This document shows, one piece after another, positions 56,159-64,000 of a stretch of DNA of 64,000 bases. Both the position numbers and the translations under genes were made by a program. Every line of letters starts with the position of its first letter. Within the stretch, counting starts at the first letter, position 1. The stretch is from Chryseobacterium lathyri (GTDB taxonomy: Bacteria > Bacteroidota > Bacteroidia > Flavobacteriales > Weeksellaceae): NCBI RefSeq assembly GCF_030812195.1, contig NZ_JAUSSF010000003.1:1-64000 (forward strand), read 5' to 3'. The notes beneath the pieces were generated by a model. It searched no databases. It was given only the letters and a program-made list of their open reading frames with translations, and was not told where the DNA came from.

Positions 56159-57784
56159 ATGTCAAAAGCAATTTCGCAAGTACCATTTGCAGTAAACGAG
56201 CCGGTAAATTCTTATGTACCGGGATCTCCAGAAGTTAAAAGCCTTATCGCCACTTACAAAAAGATGTGGGCTGAGAAGACAGAAATTCCAATGATCATCA
56301 ACGGAAAAGAAGTAAAGACTGATGAAAAAATTCAGCTTCAGTCTCCTCAGGATCATGCTCACGATTTTGGTTTTTACTACAAGGGTACGATGCAGCATGT
56401 AGATGACGCTATCAACGCGGCACTGGCAGCTAAAAAAGAATGGAACGAACTGGGCTGGGAACAGCGTGCAGCTATTTTCCTGAAGGCAGCTGACCTTTTG
56501 GCCGGACCTTACAGAGATGTGATCAATGCAGCAACCATGATCGGGCAGTCTAAGAACGTACACCAGGCTGAAATAGATTCTGCTTGTGAATTTATCGATT
56601 TCTTAAGATTCAATGTAGAATTCATGACCGAAATGTATTCTGAGCAGCCGGTTTCCGACAGCGGAATCTGGAACCGTGTAGAATACAGACCACTGGAAGG
56701 GTTTTGTTTTGCAGTAACTCCGTTCAACTTTACTGCGATTTCCGGAAACTTACCGACCTGTATGGCAATGCTTGGAAACGTTGTTGTTTGGAAGCCTTCT
56801 GACAAGCAGGTTTATTCTGCTAAAGTAATCATGGATGTATTAATTGAAGCAGGCCTTCCTGCAGGGGTTATCAACATGGTTTTCACAGACGGAAAAGAAA
56901 CAGCTGAGAAAGTATTGGCACATCCTGATTTTGCAGGTCTTCACTTTACAGGTTCTACGAAGGTATTCCAGGGCATGTGGAAAATGATCGGTGATAATAT
57001 CCATAATTACAGAACATATCCAAGAATTGTTGGAGAAACGGGCGGAAAAGATTTTGTGATCGCTCACCCTTCTTCCAATGTTGAGGCTGTGGCTACTGCT
57101 TTGGTAAGAGGTTCTTTCGAATATCAGGGGCAGAAGTGTTCTGCAGCTTCAAGAGCTTATATTCCTAAATCTCTTTGGGCTGATGTGAAAAAAGTAATGG
57201 AAATTCAGATGAATTCTATCAAAATAGGTTCTCCTGAAGATCCGTCGAACTTCGTTAATGCGGTAATCGACAAAAATTCTTTCGAAAAATGCAGAGGCTA
57301 TATCGACAGAGCAAAAGCTTCAGGTGAAGCGGAAGTAGCAATAGGCGGTAAATATGATGATTCTAAAGGATGGTTTGTACACCCAACTGTTATTGAAACG
57401 ACAAACCCACATTATGAAAGTATGGTTGAAGAAATCTTCGGACCTATATTGTCTGTTTATGTATATGAAGATCAGGACTGGAAAGAAACTTTGAAACTGG
57501 TAGATTCCACTTCTCCTTATTCATTGACAGGTTCTGTTTTCTCACAAGACCGTTACGCAATCAATGAAGCTTTCAAAGCGTTGGAAAATGCATCAGGAAA
57601 CTTCTACATCAACGATAAGCCGACAGGTGCAGTAGTAGGTCAGCAGCCTTTCGGAGGAGGAAGAGCTTCGGGTACCAACGATAAAGCAGGTTCTAAAATG
57701 AACTTATTAAGATGGACTTCCGTAAGAAGTATCAAAGAAACTTTCGTTTCTCCAAAAGACTACAAATACCCATACCTGGGATAA
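56159..57784 (+). CDS. pruA: L-glutamate gamma-semialdehyde dehydrogenase
   Basis: A 541-residue aldehyde dehydrogenase of the delta-1-pyrroline-5-carboxylate dehydrogenase type: FTAISGNLPTCMAMLGNVVV (cofactor region), GETGGKDFVIAHP with the general-base Glu, and the catalytic Cys in EYQGQKCSAASRAY. The end GQQPFGGGRASGTNDKAGS is typical of the single-domain PruA of Bacteroidota. It oxidises glutamate semialdehyde to glutamate with NAD in proline catabolism. Confidence 0.95.
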   Translation: MSKAISQVPFAVNEPVNSYVPGSPEVKSLIATYKKMWAEKTEIPMIINGKEVKTDEKIQLQSPQDHAHDFGFYYKGTMQHVDDAINAALAAKKEWNELGWEQRAAIFLKAADLLAGPYRDVINAATMIGQSKNVHQAEIDSACEFIDFLRFNVEFMTEMYSEQPVSDSGIWNRVEYRPLEGFCFAVTPFNFTAISGNLPTCMAMLGNVVVWKPSDKQVYSAKVIMDVLIEAGLPAGVINMVFTDGKETAEKVLAHPDFAGLHFTGSTKVFQGMWKMIGDNIHNYRTYPRIVGETGGKDFVIAHPSSNVEAVATALVRGSFEYQGQKCSAASRAYIPKSLWADVKKVMEIQMNSIKIGSPEDPSNFVNAVIDKNSFEKCRGYIDRAKASGEAEVAIGGKYDDSKGWFVHPTVIETTNPHYESMVEEIFGPILSVYVYEDQDWKETLKLVDSTSPYSLTGSVFSQDRYAINEAFKALENASGNFYINDKPTGAVVGQQPFGGGRASGTNDKAGSKMNLLRWTSVRSIKETFVSPKDYKYPYLG

Positions 57785-57840
57785 AAGCTAAATTGTGAGT
57801 TAGATGATGAGCAATCAGTAATGAGCAAAGAATAATCTGG

Positions 57841-57868
57841 AGCCCCGAAAATAAATTCGGGGCTTTTT
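57841..57868 (+). terminator. Terminator of pruA
   Basis: AGCCCCGAA and TTCGGGGCT form a 9-bp stem with a 6-nt loop followed by a T run, 56 bp after the pruA stop. Confidence 0.85.
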
Positions 57869-58050
57869 TATTTTTTTATTAATGATAAAACATCATTTAT
57901 AATTCAAAACTTTATTCTAACCACCTATAATCTTTTACTATTATCTTTTTTCTAACAAATTTTAACAAAGTTTATCTATGTTTTAATATTTTGAGCGACC
58001 GGTTAGGAATAATTATTGAACTTTTACAGGTAACACCAAAATAAAATATT

Positions 58051-58275
58051 ATGAGAAAGTTTCTGATAGCAGCCATCGGTTTAGGAATAGTAGCTGTGAG
58101 CTGCGGAACCAAAGAGTCTTCCATGTCATCCGGTAATACTGATTCAACGGCGGTAGATACCACCCGAACAGTAACACCTCGTACAACGGATACAACCGCC
58201 ATAAAGACGGTTACTCCCGCTGACACGATGAAGATGAAAGTAGACTCTATGGCAACCACACCTCCAACTAAATAG
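58051..58275 (+). CDS. Small threonine-rich lipoprotein
   Basis: A 74-residue product with a lipoprotein signal (MRKFLIAAIGLGIVAVSCGT) and a Thr/Ser-rich mature part (TDSTAVDTTRTVTPRTTDTT) lacking predicted structure. It resembles the next gene in layout. Probably a membrane-anchored extracytoplasmic peptide; function unknown. A terminator follows. Confidence 0.7.
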   Translation: MRKFLIAAIGLGIVAVSCGTKESSMSSGNTDSTAVDTTRTVTPRTTDTTAIKTVTPADTMKMKVDSMATTPPTK

Positions 58276-58300
58276 ATAAAACAAGTTTAATCTAAAATGG

Positions 58301-58335
58301 AAAATCCGCAGATGAAAGCTCTGCGGATTTTTTTA
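58301..58335 (+). terminator. Rho-independent terminator
   Basis: AAATCCGCAGA pairs with TCTGCGGATTT, followed by a T run. Confidence 0.85.
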
Positions 58336-58400
58336 TCACAATTAAAATGAAATAATATTTTTTTATATTTGATCATATTAAACATCAAAATCAAACTATT

Positions 58401-58610
58401 ATGAAAAAATTATGGATAGGAGCTATTTTAGGGGTTTTATTTCTAGGTAGCTGCGCTCAGAACAAAGAGAAAAGAGAAGAATTCAAAGATGGCCGCAATA
58501 AAGATTCACTGAGAAATAAAATGGGAGATTCAGCAGTTGCCAATTCTGAGCCGGCTCCGGTTGCTCAGGATACCGCCAAAACAAAAACGGACAGCCTAAA
58601 AGCAAAATAA
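58401..58610 (+). CDS. Small lipoprotein
   Basis: A 69-residue protein with a lipoprotein signal (LWIGAILGVLFLGSCAQN) and a charged, disordered-looking mature part ending in DTAKTKTDSLKAK. It parallels the preceding gene and has its own terminator. Function unknown. Confidence 0.68.
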   Translation: MKKLWIGAILGVLFLGSCAQNKEKREEFKDGRNKDSLRNKMGDSAVANSEPAPVAQDTAKTKTDSLKAK

Positions 58611-58615
58611 AAAAA

Positions 58616-58642
58616 CAAATCCGCAGCAATGCTGCGGATTTG
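58616..58642 (+). terminator. Rho-independent terminator or hairpin
   Basis: CAAATCCGCAGC and GCTGCGGATTTG form a perfect 12-bp stem with a 3-nt loop right after the lipoprotein stop. The T tract is short, but flanking A/T runs allow function. Confidence 0.75.
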
Positions 58643-58747
58643 TACTTAAAAAAACTTGACTGAAAAAAACCGGGCAATCAACCCCGATTGTATCATAAAT
58701 ATTTTATCCATCAGATCAGATTACTTTCCGATCAATAAAAATATTGG

Positions 58748-58963
58748 CTATCTGACAGACATATTGGTTACTAAATAATTATTCCCAAGAAAGCCTTGGG
58801 GAAAATTAAATTCCCCCTTCAGCTTTGGATCCGTTGTTTTCACGACGATTCCAGACCGCAACCGGCACAGCTGTATTGATTCCTGTTTTTTCAAAGACAT
58901 CGTAAAAAATGTCAATACAACCATTGAAGTTACCATCCGTTTTACTAGCTTAAAAGTTTTCAT
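58748..58963 (-). CDS. Short hypothetical protein, possibly frameshifted
   Basis: From ATG 58963 the 71-residue product starts with a signal-like MKTFKLVKRMVTSMVVLTFF. The rest (SIQLCRLRSGIVVKTTDPKL) is unlike a typical secreted protein; another frame of the same strand reads TGINTAVPVAVWNRRENNGS before a stop, which looks more protein-like. A frameshift after the signal peptide is possible. Low confidence as a gene. Confidence 0.35.
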   Translation of the reverse strand: MKTFKLVKRMVTSMVVLTFFTMSLKKQESIQLCRLRSGIVVKTTDPKLKGEFNFPQGFLGNNYLVTNMSVR

Positions 58964-59190
58964 GGTTAGTATAAAATCATCAGGATATTTTATACTTCTA
59001 GTAATTTTAGGGTTTAAATTTGAGCGCTGTTCTGCTTTACTGGAACGAAGATTAAAAATGAGTGACAAACCGCAGTATGCCTATTCCATAAAGCTGGCGC
59101 AAAGATATAGATGTGAAGACCTTACGTAAAACAATAGGTTAGCTATTTTCATGAAAATGAAAAGACAGAATACATAAAAACAGTTATTTT

Positions 59191-60813
59191 TTAATTGTTT
59201 TCAGGAAAATGGGTATTTTTATCTGATTGATTTTCATCCAGATATTTAATATATGCCGAGGGAGAAAAATCCGTTACCGCCTTAAATACCGAAGCGAATT
59301 TACTGTGTGAAGAAAAACCGCATTCCTCCGCAAGAATACTTATTTTATACTGCCTGTATTTATCATCATTGATAAGCTTGTCTACAATATAATTAATCCT
59401 CAGCCGGTTGATGTATGTTTTCACATCTGCACATTTATGTAGGTTGATCACATACGACAGGTATTTTGTATTGGTATTTAGTTCAGCAGCCAAAAATGAT
59501 AAGGACATATTTTTGTTGTTGTACAACTCTCCTTTTTCAAATTCCTCAAGAAGCTCCAGAAGTTTTGATTCTGTTTCGGAGGTCATCAGGGACTCGTTTC
59601 TTCGCTTGCTGCTTTGCCCAGCGCTGTCGTCTACTTCTTCCACAGAAATATTTGAAAAGTCAGAATTTTCTCTTTTTAAAGGTAGAGGCTCGCTGCGTGA
59701 GCTGATCATCTGTAGCTGGGTCCTTATAATATTTCTGAATTTTGCACGCTGTTTTTTCTGTTTGGTTCTGAAGAAAACAACGATACTCACCAAAGCAGCA
59801 AACAGTACAATAATTGCTGCATTTTTAACAATACTGATCCTGGCACTTTTTTTATTGGGTTTAACCAGGATTTCGGGGCTTTTAAGTGCAAATTCACGGT
59901 TTCTCGCGGTAAGGCTGTCATAGGCTCTTACATATTTTACAGCATAAAGGGAAGCTTTAACGCTATCACCTGTTCCTTCATAATAATCATTGATATTGGA
60001 ATATACGGCTTTCTTAAGTTTGAGGCTCCGTGAGCTGTCCGCTATATTTTCTGCTTTTTTCAGATACAGTTCGGCGTCCTTCCAGTTTTTCTGCTTTAGG
60101 CGGATGCCGCCCAGTCCATTATATACCAAGCCCAGAACACAGCATTTATTTTTAAGCATCGATTCTGCTTTCCGGTAATTGTTCTCGGAAGTCACATAAT
60201 CTTTAAGCTTAAAATATATATCACCAAGAAGCTGGTAAGAAGCTGCTACAGCCCGTTCATTATCCTGAATATTATCTTTTCCAAAAGAGTGTAATGATTG
60301 TTCAATATATTTTACGGCATCAGGATAACTTCCCTGTTCGATTTCATAATAGGCCATTTCCTGATTCAGCAGCCCAAGTATTTCTCCTCTTTTTTGGATA
60401 TCAGTGATACTCTTTGCTGCTTGCATGCCCTGTATCGTATATTTTCTCGATCTTTCAAACAGACCAACCAGCCTGTACTCTTTAGCCAAAAATTCATTGA
60501 CACGGCAAAGCCATTCTGCATCATCAATCTGGCCCAACAGAGAGTGAGCATTTTCACCGTAACATATGGACTTTTTGAATTCACCTGCTAAATGATACAG
60601 TTCGGCAGAAAGTAAAAGGCCTTTTACTTTATCCAGCGGTTTATGCGCTGTCATATATAATGAATCTGCTGTTTTTAAAGCTTCGGGGAGATTTTTTTGT
60701 GTAATCTGAACGGATGTTCTTTCACAGATCTGGTCAAAATTGTATTTTTTCTGTGCCCAGAGAGGAACAGCCGTAATGAACAAAAACAAAAGTTTCAGCA
60801 GACCTCTAGACAT
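59191..60813 (-). CDS. TPR membrane regulator with C-terminal AraC-type HTH
   Basis: Start taken at 60813 (MSRGLLKLLFLFITAVPLWA), giving a signal peptide and 540 residues; a start at 60861 adds 16 residues. TPR-like helices fill about 20-310, a transmembrane helix lies near 335-355 (VKNAAIIVLFAALVSIVVFF), and a DNA-binding domain ends the protein (MSLSFLAAELNTNTKYLSYV; ILAEECGFSSHSKFASVF). It has the same architecture as 1592-3202. Such proteins are thought to link an extracytoplasmic signal directly to transcription; target unknown. Confidence 0.84.
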   Translation of the reverse strand: MSRGLLKLLFLFITAVPLWAQKKYNFDQICERTSVQITQKNLPEALKTADSLYMTAHKPLDKVKGLLLSAELYHLAGEFKKSICYGENAHSLLGQIDDAEWLCRVNEFLAKEYRLVGLFERSRKYTIQGMQAAKSITDIQKRGEILGLLNQEMAYYEIEQGSYPDAVKYIEQSLHSFGKDNIQDNERAVAASYQLLGDIYFKLKDYVTSENNYRKAESMLKNKCCVLGLVYNGLGGIRLKQKNWKDAELYLKKAENIADSSRSLKLKKAVYSNINDYYEGTGDSVKASLYAVKYVRAYDSLTARNREFALKSPEILVKPNKKSARISIVKNAAIIVLFAALVSIVVFFRTKQKKQRAKFRNIIRTQLQMISSRSEPLPLKRENSDFSNISVEEVDDSAGQSSKRRNESLMTSETESKLLELLEEFEKGELYNNKNMSLSFLAAELNTNTKYLSYVINLHKCADVKTYINRLRINYIVDKLINDDKYRQYKISILAEECGFSSHSKFASVFKAVTDFSPSAYIKYLDENQSDKNTHFPENN

Positions 60814-61073
60814 AAAAAAATAAATTATTATGTTGGCTTTATAATAATTCATCATTCTCATGGGTGTCTTTTTGTTTTTTACAAAGCTACTGATATTTTA
60901 TATTTTATTAAAACATTCTTCTATTATTTAATTTTTTTAACTAAAAAGCTTAATACTATTTATTTTAATAACATTTCACCAATAATTTTCACCTTAAATA
61001 GACTTATTACATATCAAAATAAAATATTCGTAACTATTTTCTTCCTGTGCCGACTTATTGCTGACATAATTAT

Positions 61074-61081
61074 TACATTTG
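61074..61081 (+). promoter_or_regulatory. Putative -7 promoter element of the thioredoxin-fold gene
   Basis: TACATTTG fits TAnnTTTG and lies about 20 bp before the ATG. No clear -33 partner at normal spacing. Confidence 0.35.
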
Positions 61082-61099
61082 TAATCAATAAAAAGTTTT

Positions 61100-62260
61100 A
61101 TGAAAAAATTAGCACTATTTTCTTCTTTATTTATAGGAGCTTTGGCATTGGCCCAGGGAATTAAATTTGAAGACAGTAATTTTGCGGCTATATTGGCAAA
61201 AGCAAAAAAAGAGAATAAACTGGTATTTGTAGACGCTTATGCATCATGGTGCGGACCCTGCAAACTGATGGTAAAAAATATTTTCCCGCTTCAGACAGTT
61301 GGAGATTTTTATAATTCCCACTTCGTGAATGCAAAAATAGATATGGAGAAAGGCGAAGGAATAGGTCTTGCCAAAAAATATAATGTAAAGGCATTTCCAA
61401 CTTATCTTTTCATTAATGGTGACGGAGAAGAAGTACACAGAACATTAGGCTATGTAGAGGAAAAAGACTTTATCCAGTTTGCGAAAGATGCTGAAGACCC
61501 GAATAAAAGACTTACCGCATTGAAGCAAAAGTTTGAAAATGGAGAAAAAGATCCTGAATTTTTAAAGAATCTTGCAGGGCTTACCATCTATAATGATTCT
61601 GAATTTGCTGGAAAAGTGCTGGATCGTTATTTCCAGCAGAAAACAACATTTGATCAGGAAGATGTACAAATGCTTCTTTCAGGAACACAAAGCACGGAAA
61701 GTCCGTTATATAAGATATTCCAGGCAAAAAAATCCGAGATTATCAAGATTTTCCCGGAAGAAAAGTATGCAAAATTCGATAAAAACATTAAGCTTAATAC
61801 TGTTCTTAAAAAGTCTTACAATGCCGATACAAAATCCTGGAACGACAGTTATTTCTTAACTGAGTCTCAAAAATTTATGACGAAAGACGAGGCTGAAAAA
61901 ATATTAAAAAGAGCAAAAGCCAGCAGAGCTTTAAAGAATAAAGATATTCCAACTTATGAGAAATTAATGCTGGAACTGTATAAAGACTCTTCTGCAGCAA
62001 GTTCTGAAGAATTAAACTCTTTAGCATGGAATTTTTTCGAAAACGTAAGTAACAAAGCTTCTCTGGAAAAAGCGGTAACCTGGGCTCAGGAATCTGTAAA
62101 GAAAGACGAAAACTATGCAAATACAGATACTTTAGCTAATCTTTACAACAAGATCGGAGATAAGAAAAATGCCAAGATCTGGGCTGAGAAGTCTGTTCAG
62201 CTCGCTAAAGCTAAAGGCGAGGATTCTACAGACACTGAGAAGCTACTGAAGAGTCTTTAA
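61100..62260 (+). CDS. Secreted thioredoxin-fold protein with helical C-terminal domain
   Basis: A 386-residue protein with a signal peptide (MKKLALFSSLFIGALALAQG), then a thioredoxin-like domain (about 20-135) bearing the active-site CGPC in DAYASWCGPCKLMVK and the cis-proline in VKAFPTYLFING. The remaining 250 residues are helical, with TPR-like pattern near the end (LEKAVTWAQESVKKDENYAN; LANLYNKIGDKKNAKIWAEK). It probably acts as a periplasmic thiol-disulphide reductase. A strong bidirectional terminator follows. Confidence 0.87.
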   Translation: MKKLALFSSLFIGALALAQGIKFEDSNFAAILAKAKKENKLVFVDAYASWCGPCKLMVKNIFPLQTVGDFYNSHFVNAKIDMEKGEGIGLAKKYNVKAFPTYLFINGDGEEVHRTLGYVEEKDFIQFAKDAEDPNKRLTALKQKFENGEKDPEFLKNLAGLTIYNDSEFAGKVLDRYFQQKTTFDQEDVQMLLSGTQSTESPLYKIFQAKKSEIIKIFPEEKYAKFDKNIKLNTVLKKSYNADTKSWNDSYFLTESQKFMTKDEAEKILKRAKASRALKNKDIPTYEKLMLELYKDSSAASSEELNSLAWNFFENVSNKASLEKAVTWAQESVKKDENYANTDTLANLYNKIGDKKNAKIWAEKSVQLAKAKGEDSTDTEKLLKSL

Positions 62261-62277
62261 TCTACAAGTAAAATAAT

Positions 62278-62318
62278 AAAAAAACTCCGCCGAGCTTTGC
62301 TCGGCGGAGTTTTTTTTA
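62278..62318. terminator. Bidirectional terminator between convergent genes
   Basis: AACTCCGCCGAGC and GCTCGGCGGAGTT form a perfect 13-bp stem with a 3-nt loop flanked by A and T runs on both sides, between convergent genes. Confidence 0.9.
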
Positions 62319-62335
62319 TTTAAGTGAAAGTTTTC

Positions 62336-63625
62336 TTAGTTATTATATACCAAAACCTGCATTTTAGTAAGCATTGCTTCTGTATCTCCGTCATATCCAG
62401 AATAAGCAGAAGGGACAAAGTTCACTGTTGCACTTCCAAACCATGCAGTGTATTGTACTTTAAAAGTATAGGTTCCGGCAGTTAAAGCAACAGATTTAAG
62501 GAAAGTTACCGGAACAGGCATGCTGGCTAAAGCACCAGTACCCCCGGGAAAATTCCCGGCTTTAGAAGCAAAAGCCGAAGATATCTTAACGTTGTTTTGC
62601 AACAAAGAAAATACTCCTTGGGAAGAGTTACTATCAACCATGGTGGCAAATCCCAAAACAGTAAACAAAAAGGTCTGCGTCATACCTGCAGGTACCGTCA
62701 GTGTTATGGTCGCTCCGGGAACATCTGCTGTAGAACCCTGTGCAATAGTTGCAGCCGTTGTACCCTGTACATAATGTGCACCAGCTATAGTTCCGCTTGA
62801 TGTATTAAGAGTCTTCCAGGTAGGTGCCGCTCCGGCTCCGCTTGATGTGAGGATCTGTCCTGTAGTCCCTGCACTTCCTGCCGTGTTTGTAGTTCCGCCC
62901 ACATTCAATTCGTTTGTAACTTGTAATGTTCCGTTAACATGCAGCTTTTTCTGTGGAGTTTGAGTTCCTATCCCTACATCACCGGCACCGGTCACCGTCA
63001 TTCTGCTGGTATTATTAGTATGAATATTTACAGGATTTGCCGAGATAGCATTTATGTTCATGCTTGTGCTGGTTCCGGATGCTGTAACCTGTGCGGCTCC
63101 GTTATTATCTACAAACATATTTAAAACAGCTGAACCGCCGTTTGCCTGGAATGCTCCTCTTGAAGAACCCGTTGCCGATACAATTCCCTGGGTTCCTGAA
63201 GTCCCGATTCCTACATTATTGGCTCCGTTGATGAAGGAAAGCGAATTTCCTGCCGTTGTTACAGTTCTGCTTCCTGCAAGGGTACCATTAGAGGTATAAA
63301 TATTAACAGGGGTATTCAGCTTGGCCCAGGCCGTACCATCGTAATAATAATATCCTATAGCATCAATATTTGCAGCGGTTCCAGCTTGCGTTCCCGTTGC
63401 AATACTGTTCACATAAATTAACGTGGAAACAGGAGTTCCCGTCATGCTTTGTGCTCTCTGCCTATCAACTCTTGGAACCAGTAATCCATCCACGTCCGTA
63501 GTGGTACCGGTAGCATTTTTTGCTGTTATATCAAAGGTTGAAGCGGGAGTTGGAGTGTTTATCCCTACTTGCGCGTAAGAGAAGAAGGGGAATAAAAAAA
63601 CCCCAGGTAATAAATACTTTTTCAT
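62336..63625 (-). CDS. Secreted VGINT-type surface protein
   Basis: A 429-residue secreted protein: signal peptide (KYLLPGVFLFPFFSYAQ), the conserved QVGINTPTPASTFDI opening, LLVPRVDRQRAQSM, YYYYDGTAWAKLN, and later VGIGTQTPQKKLHVNGTLQV, repeats that resemble phage-tail or adhesin shafts, ending in a beta-rich globular domain. The family is frequent in Chryseobacterium and its relatives; role unknown. The decayed gene at 22680 belongs to the same family. Confidence 0.8.
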   Translation of the reverse strand: MKKYLLPGVFLFPFFSYAQVGINTPTPASTFDITAKNATGTTTDVDGLLVPRVDRQRAQSMTGTPVSTLIYVNSIATGTQAGTAANIDAIGYYYYDGTAWAKLNTPVNIYTSNGTLAGSRTVTTAGNSLSFINGANNVGIGTSGTQGIVSATGSSRGAFQANGGSAVLNMFVDNNGAAQVTASGTSTSMNINAISANPVNIHTNNTSRMTVTGAGDVGIGTQTPQKKLHVNGTLQVTNELNVGGTTNTAGSAGTTGQILTSSGAGAAPTWKTLNTSSGTIAGAHYVQGTTAATIAQGSTADVPGATITLTVPAGMTQTFLFTVLGFATMVDSNSSQGVFSLLQNNVKISSAFASKAGNFPGGTGALASMPVPVTFLKSVALTAGTYTFKVQYTAWFGSATVNFVPSAYSGYDGDTEAMLTKMQVLVYNN

Positions 63626-63775
63626 TTGTTTTTGTTTATTAGTTTATAACAAAGTTAACAAACAATAAGCTTATAACAAATTATTTTTTCATAATTTTCA
63701 ACAAAAACAAATAAACACTGTCAAATACAAGGAAAAATTAAAGATTAGTTGATTTATTCACATAATATCAAATTA

Positions 63776-64000
63776 TCAATATTCAAACAGAACACTTCCC
63801 CAAGTAAATCCACTCCCGAATGCTGAAAGAAGTACAAGATCTCCTCTTTTAATTTTTCCTTCCTCAATTGCTTCGCTTAACGCAATAGGAATAGAAGCTG
63901 CCGTTGTATTTCCGTATTTCTGAATATTATTATGGATCTTCTCATCCGGAAGTCCGAATTTCTGCTGTACAAACTGGGCAATCCTAAGATTCGCCTGGTG
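63776..64000 (-). CDS. fabH: 3-oxoacyl-ACP synthase III (FabH), C-terminal part
   Basis: The gene enters from the right edge and ends at 63776. The 74 visible residues begin HQANLRIAQFVQQKFGLP and include the catalytic His (HQAN) and Asn (KYGNTTAASIPIALSE), with the family end GSGFTWGSVLFEY. It starts fatty acid synthesis by condensing acetyl-CoA with malonyl-ACP. Its presence outside the cluster suggests that the cluster's KASIII-like genes are specialised. Confidence 0.88.
   Translation of the reverse strand, partial: HQANLRIAQFVQQKFGLPDEKIHNNIQKYGNTTAASIPIALSEAIEEGKIKRGDLVLLSAFGSGFTWGSVLFEY

Overview
The window looks like a chromosome segment of a low-GC Bacteroidota, most likely Chryseobacterium or a close relative (Weeksellaceae/Flavobacteriia). 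Reasons: AT-rich intergenics, A-rich ribosome-binding regions, TAnnTTTG-type -7 promoter boxes, GEVED-repeat surface proteins, VGINT-type secreted proteins, TPR/HTH membrane regulators, and Bacteroidota-like versions of MnmE, PruA, aminopeptidase P and FabH. Everything here is read from sequence and family memory; no search was run.

Layout. 0-4.5 kb: a partial gene, a TetR regulator with a damaged 5' end, a TPR/HTH membrane regulator, a frameshifted HTH gene and decayed sequence. 4.4-13.9 kb (minus): a secreted-protein locus dominated by a 2759-residue surface protein with ten GEVED-type repeats and an RCC1-like propeller, followed by two small secreted proteins and a pseudogene sharing its C-terminal module. 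15.0-22.3 kb (plus): seven tandem class I terpene synthase genes, six full length and one truncated; one full-length copy has lost most catalytic motifs. 22.3-24.6 kb: decayed, gene-poor DNA.

24.6-40.4 kb (plus) is the most interesting region: sixteen co-directional, tightly packed genes that look like a 2-alkyl/alkenyl-4-quinolone pathway built into a dedicated type II FAS/PKS. Counterparts of the Pseudomonas aeruginosa Pqs set are present with matching lengths and active-site layout: aryl-CoA ligase (PqsA-like), a degenerate plus Cys-His KASIII pair (PqsB/PqsC-like), a Cys-His-Asn KASIII (PqsD-like), a metallo-beta-lactamase-fold hydrolase (PqsE-like), a flavin monooxygenase (PqsL/PqsH-like) and an anthranilate-synthase pair (PhnAB-like). 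To these are added an ACP, KS, chain-length factor, ketoreductase, dehydratase and thioesterase with no enoyl reductase, an AurF-type di-iron N-oxygenase and a CrtI-like flavoprotein. The inferred product is an anthranilate-derived quinolone or related aryl ketone carrying an unsaturated chain and an oxidised nitrogen.

40.4-44.5 kb: a DUF3995-like membrane protein, a di-haem peroxidase lipoprotein, an IS1182-type transposase fragment, and an AraC regulator with an alpha/beta hydrolase. 45.09-47.98 kb: a 2.9-kb tyrosine-recombinase cassette bounded by long imperfect inverted repeats, the right one forming the last codons of mnmE. 48-64 kb: largely ordinary chromosome: mnmE, a three-gene redox/Crp-like operon, aminopeptidase P, DUF6526-like protein, topoisomerase IB, pruA, small lipoproteins, a second TPR/HTH regulator, a thioredoxin-fold protein, a secreted VGINT protein and the 3' part of fabH.
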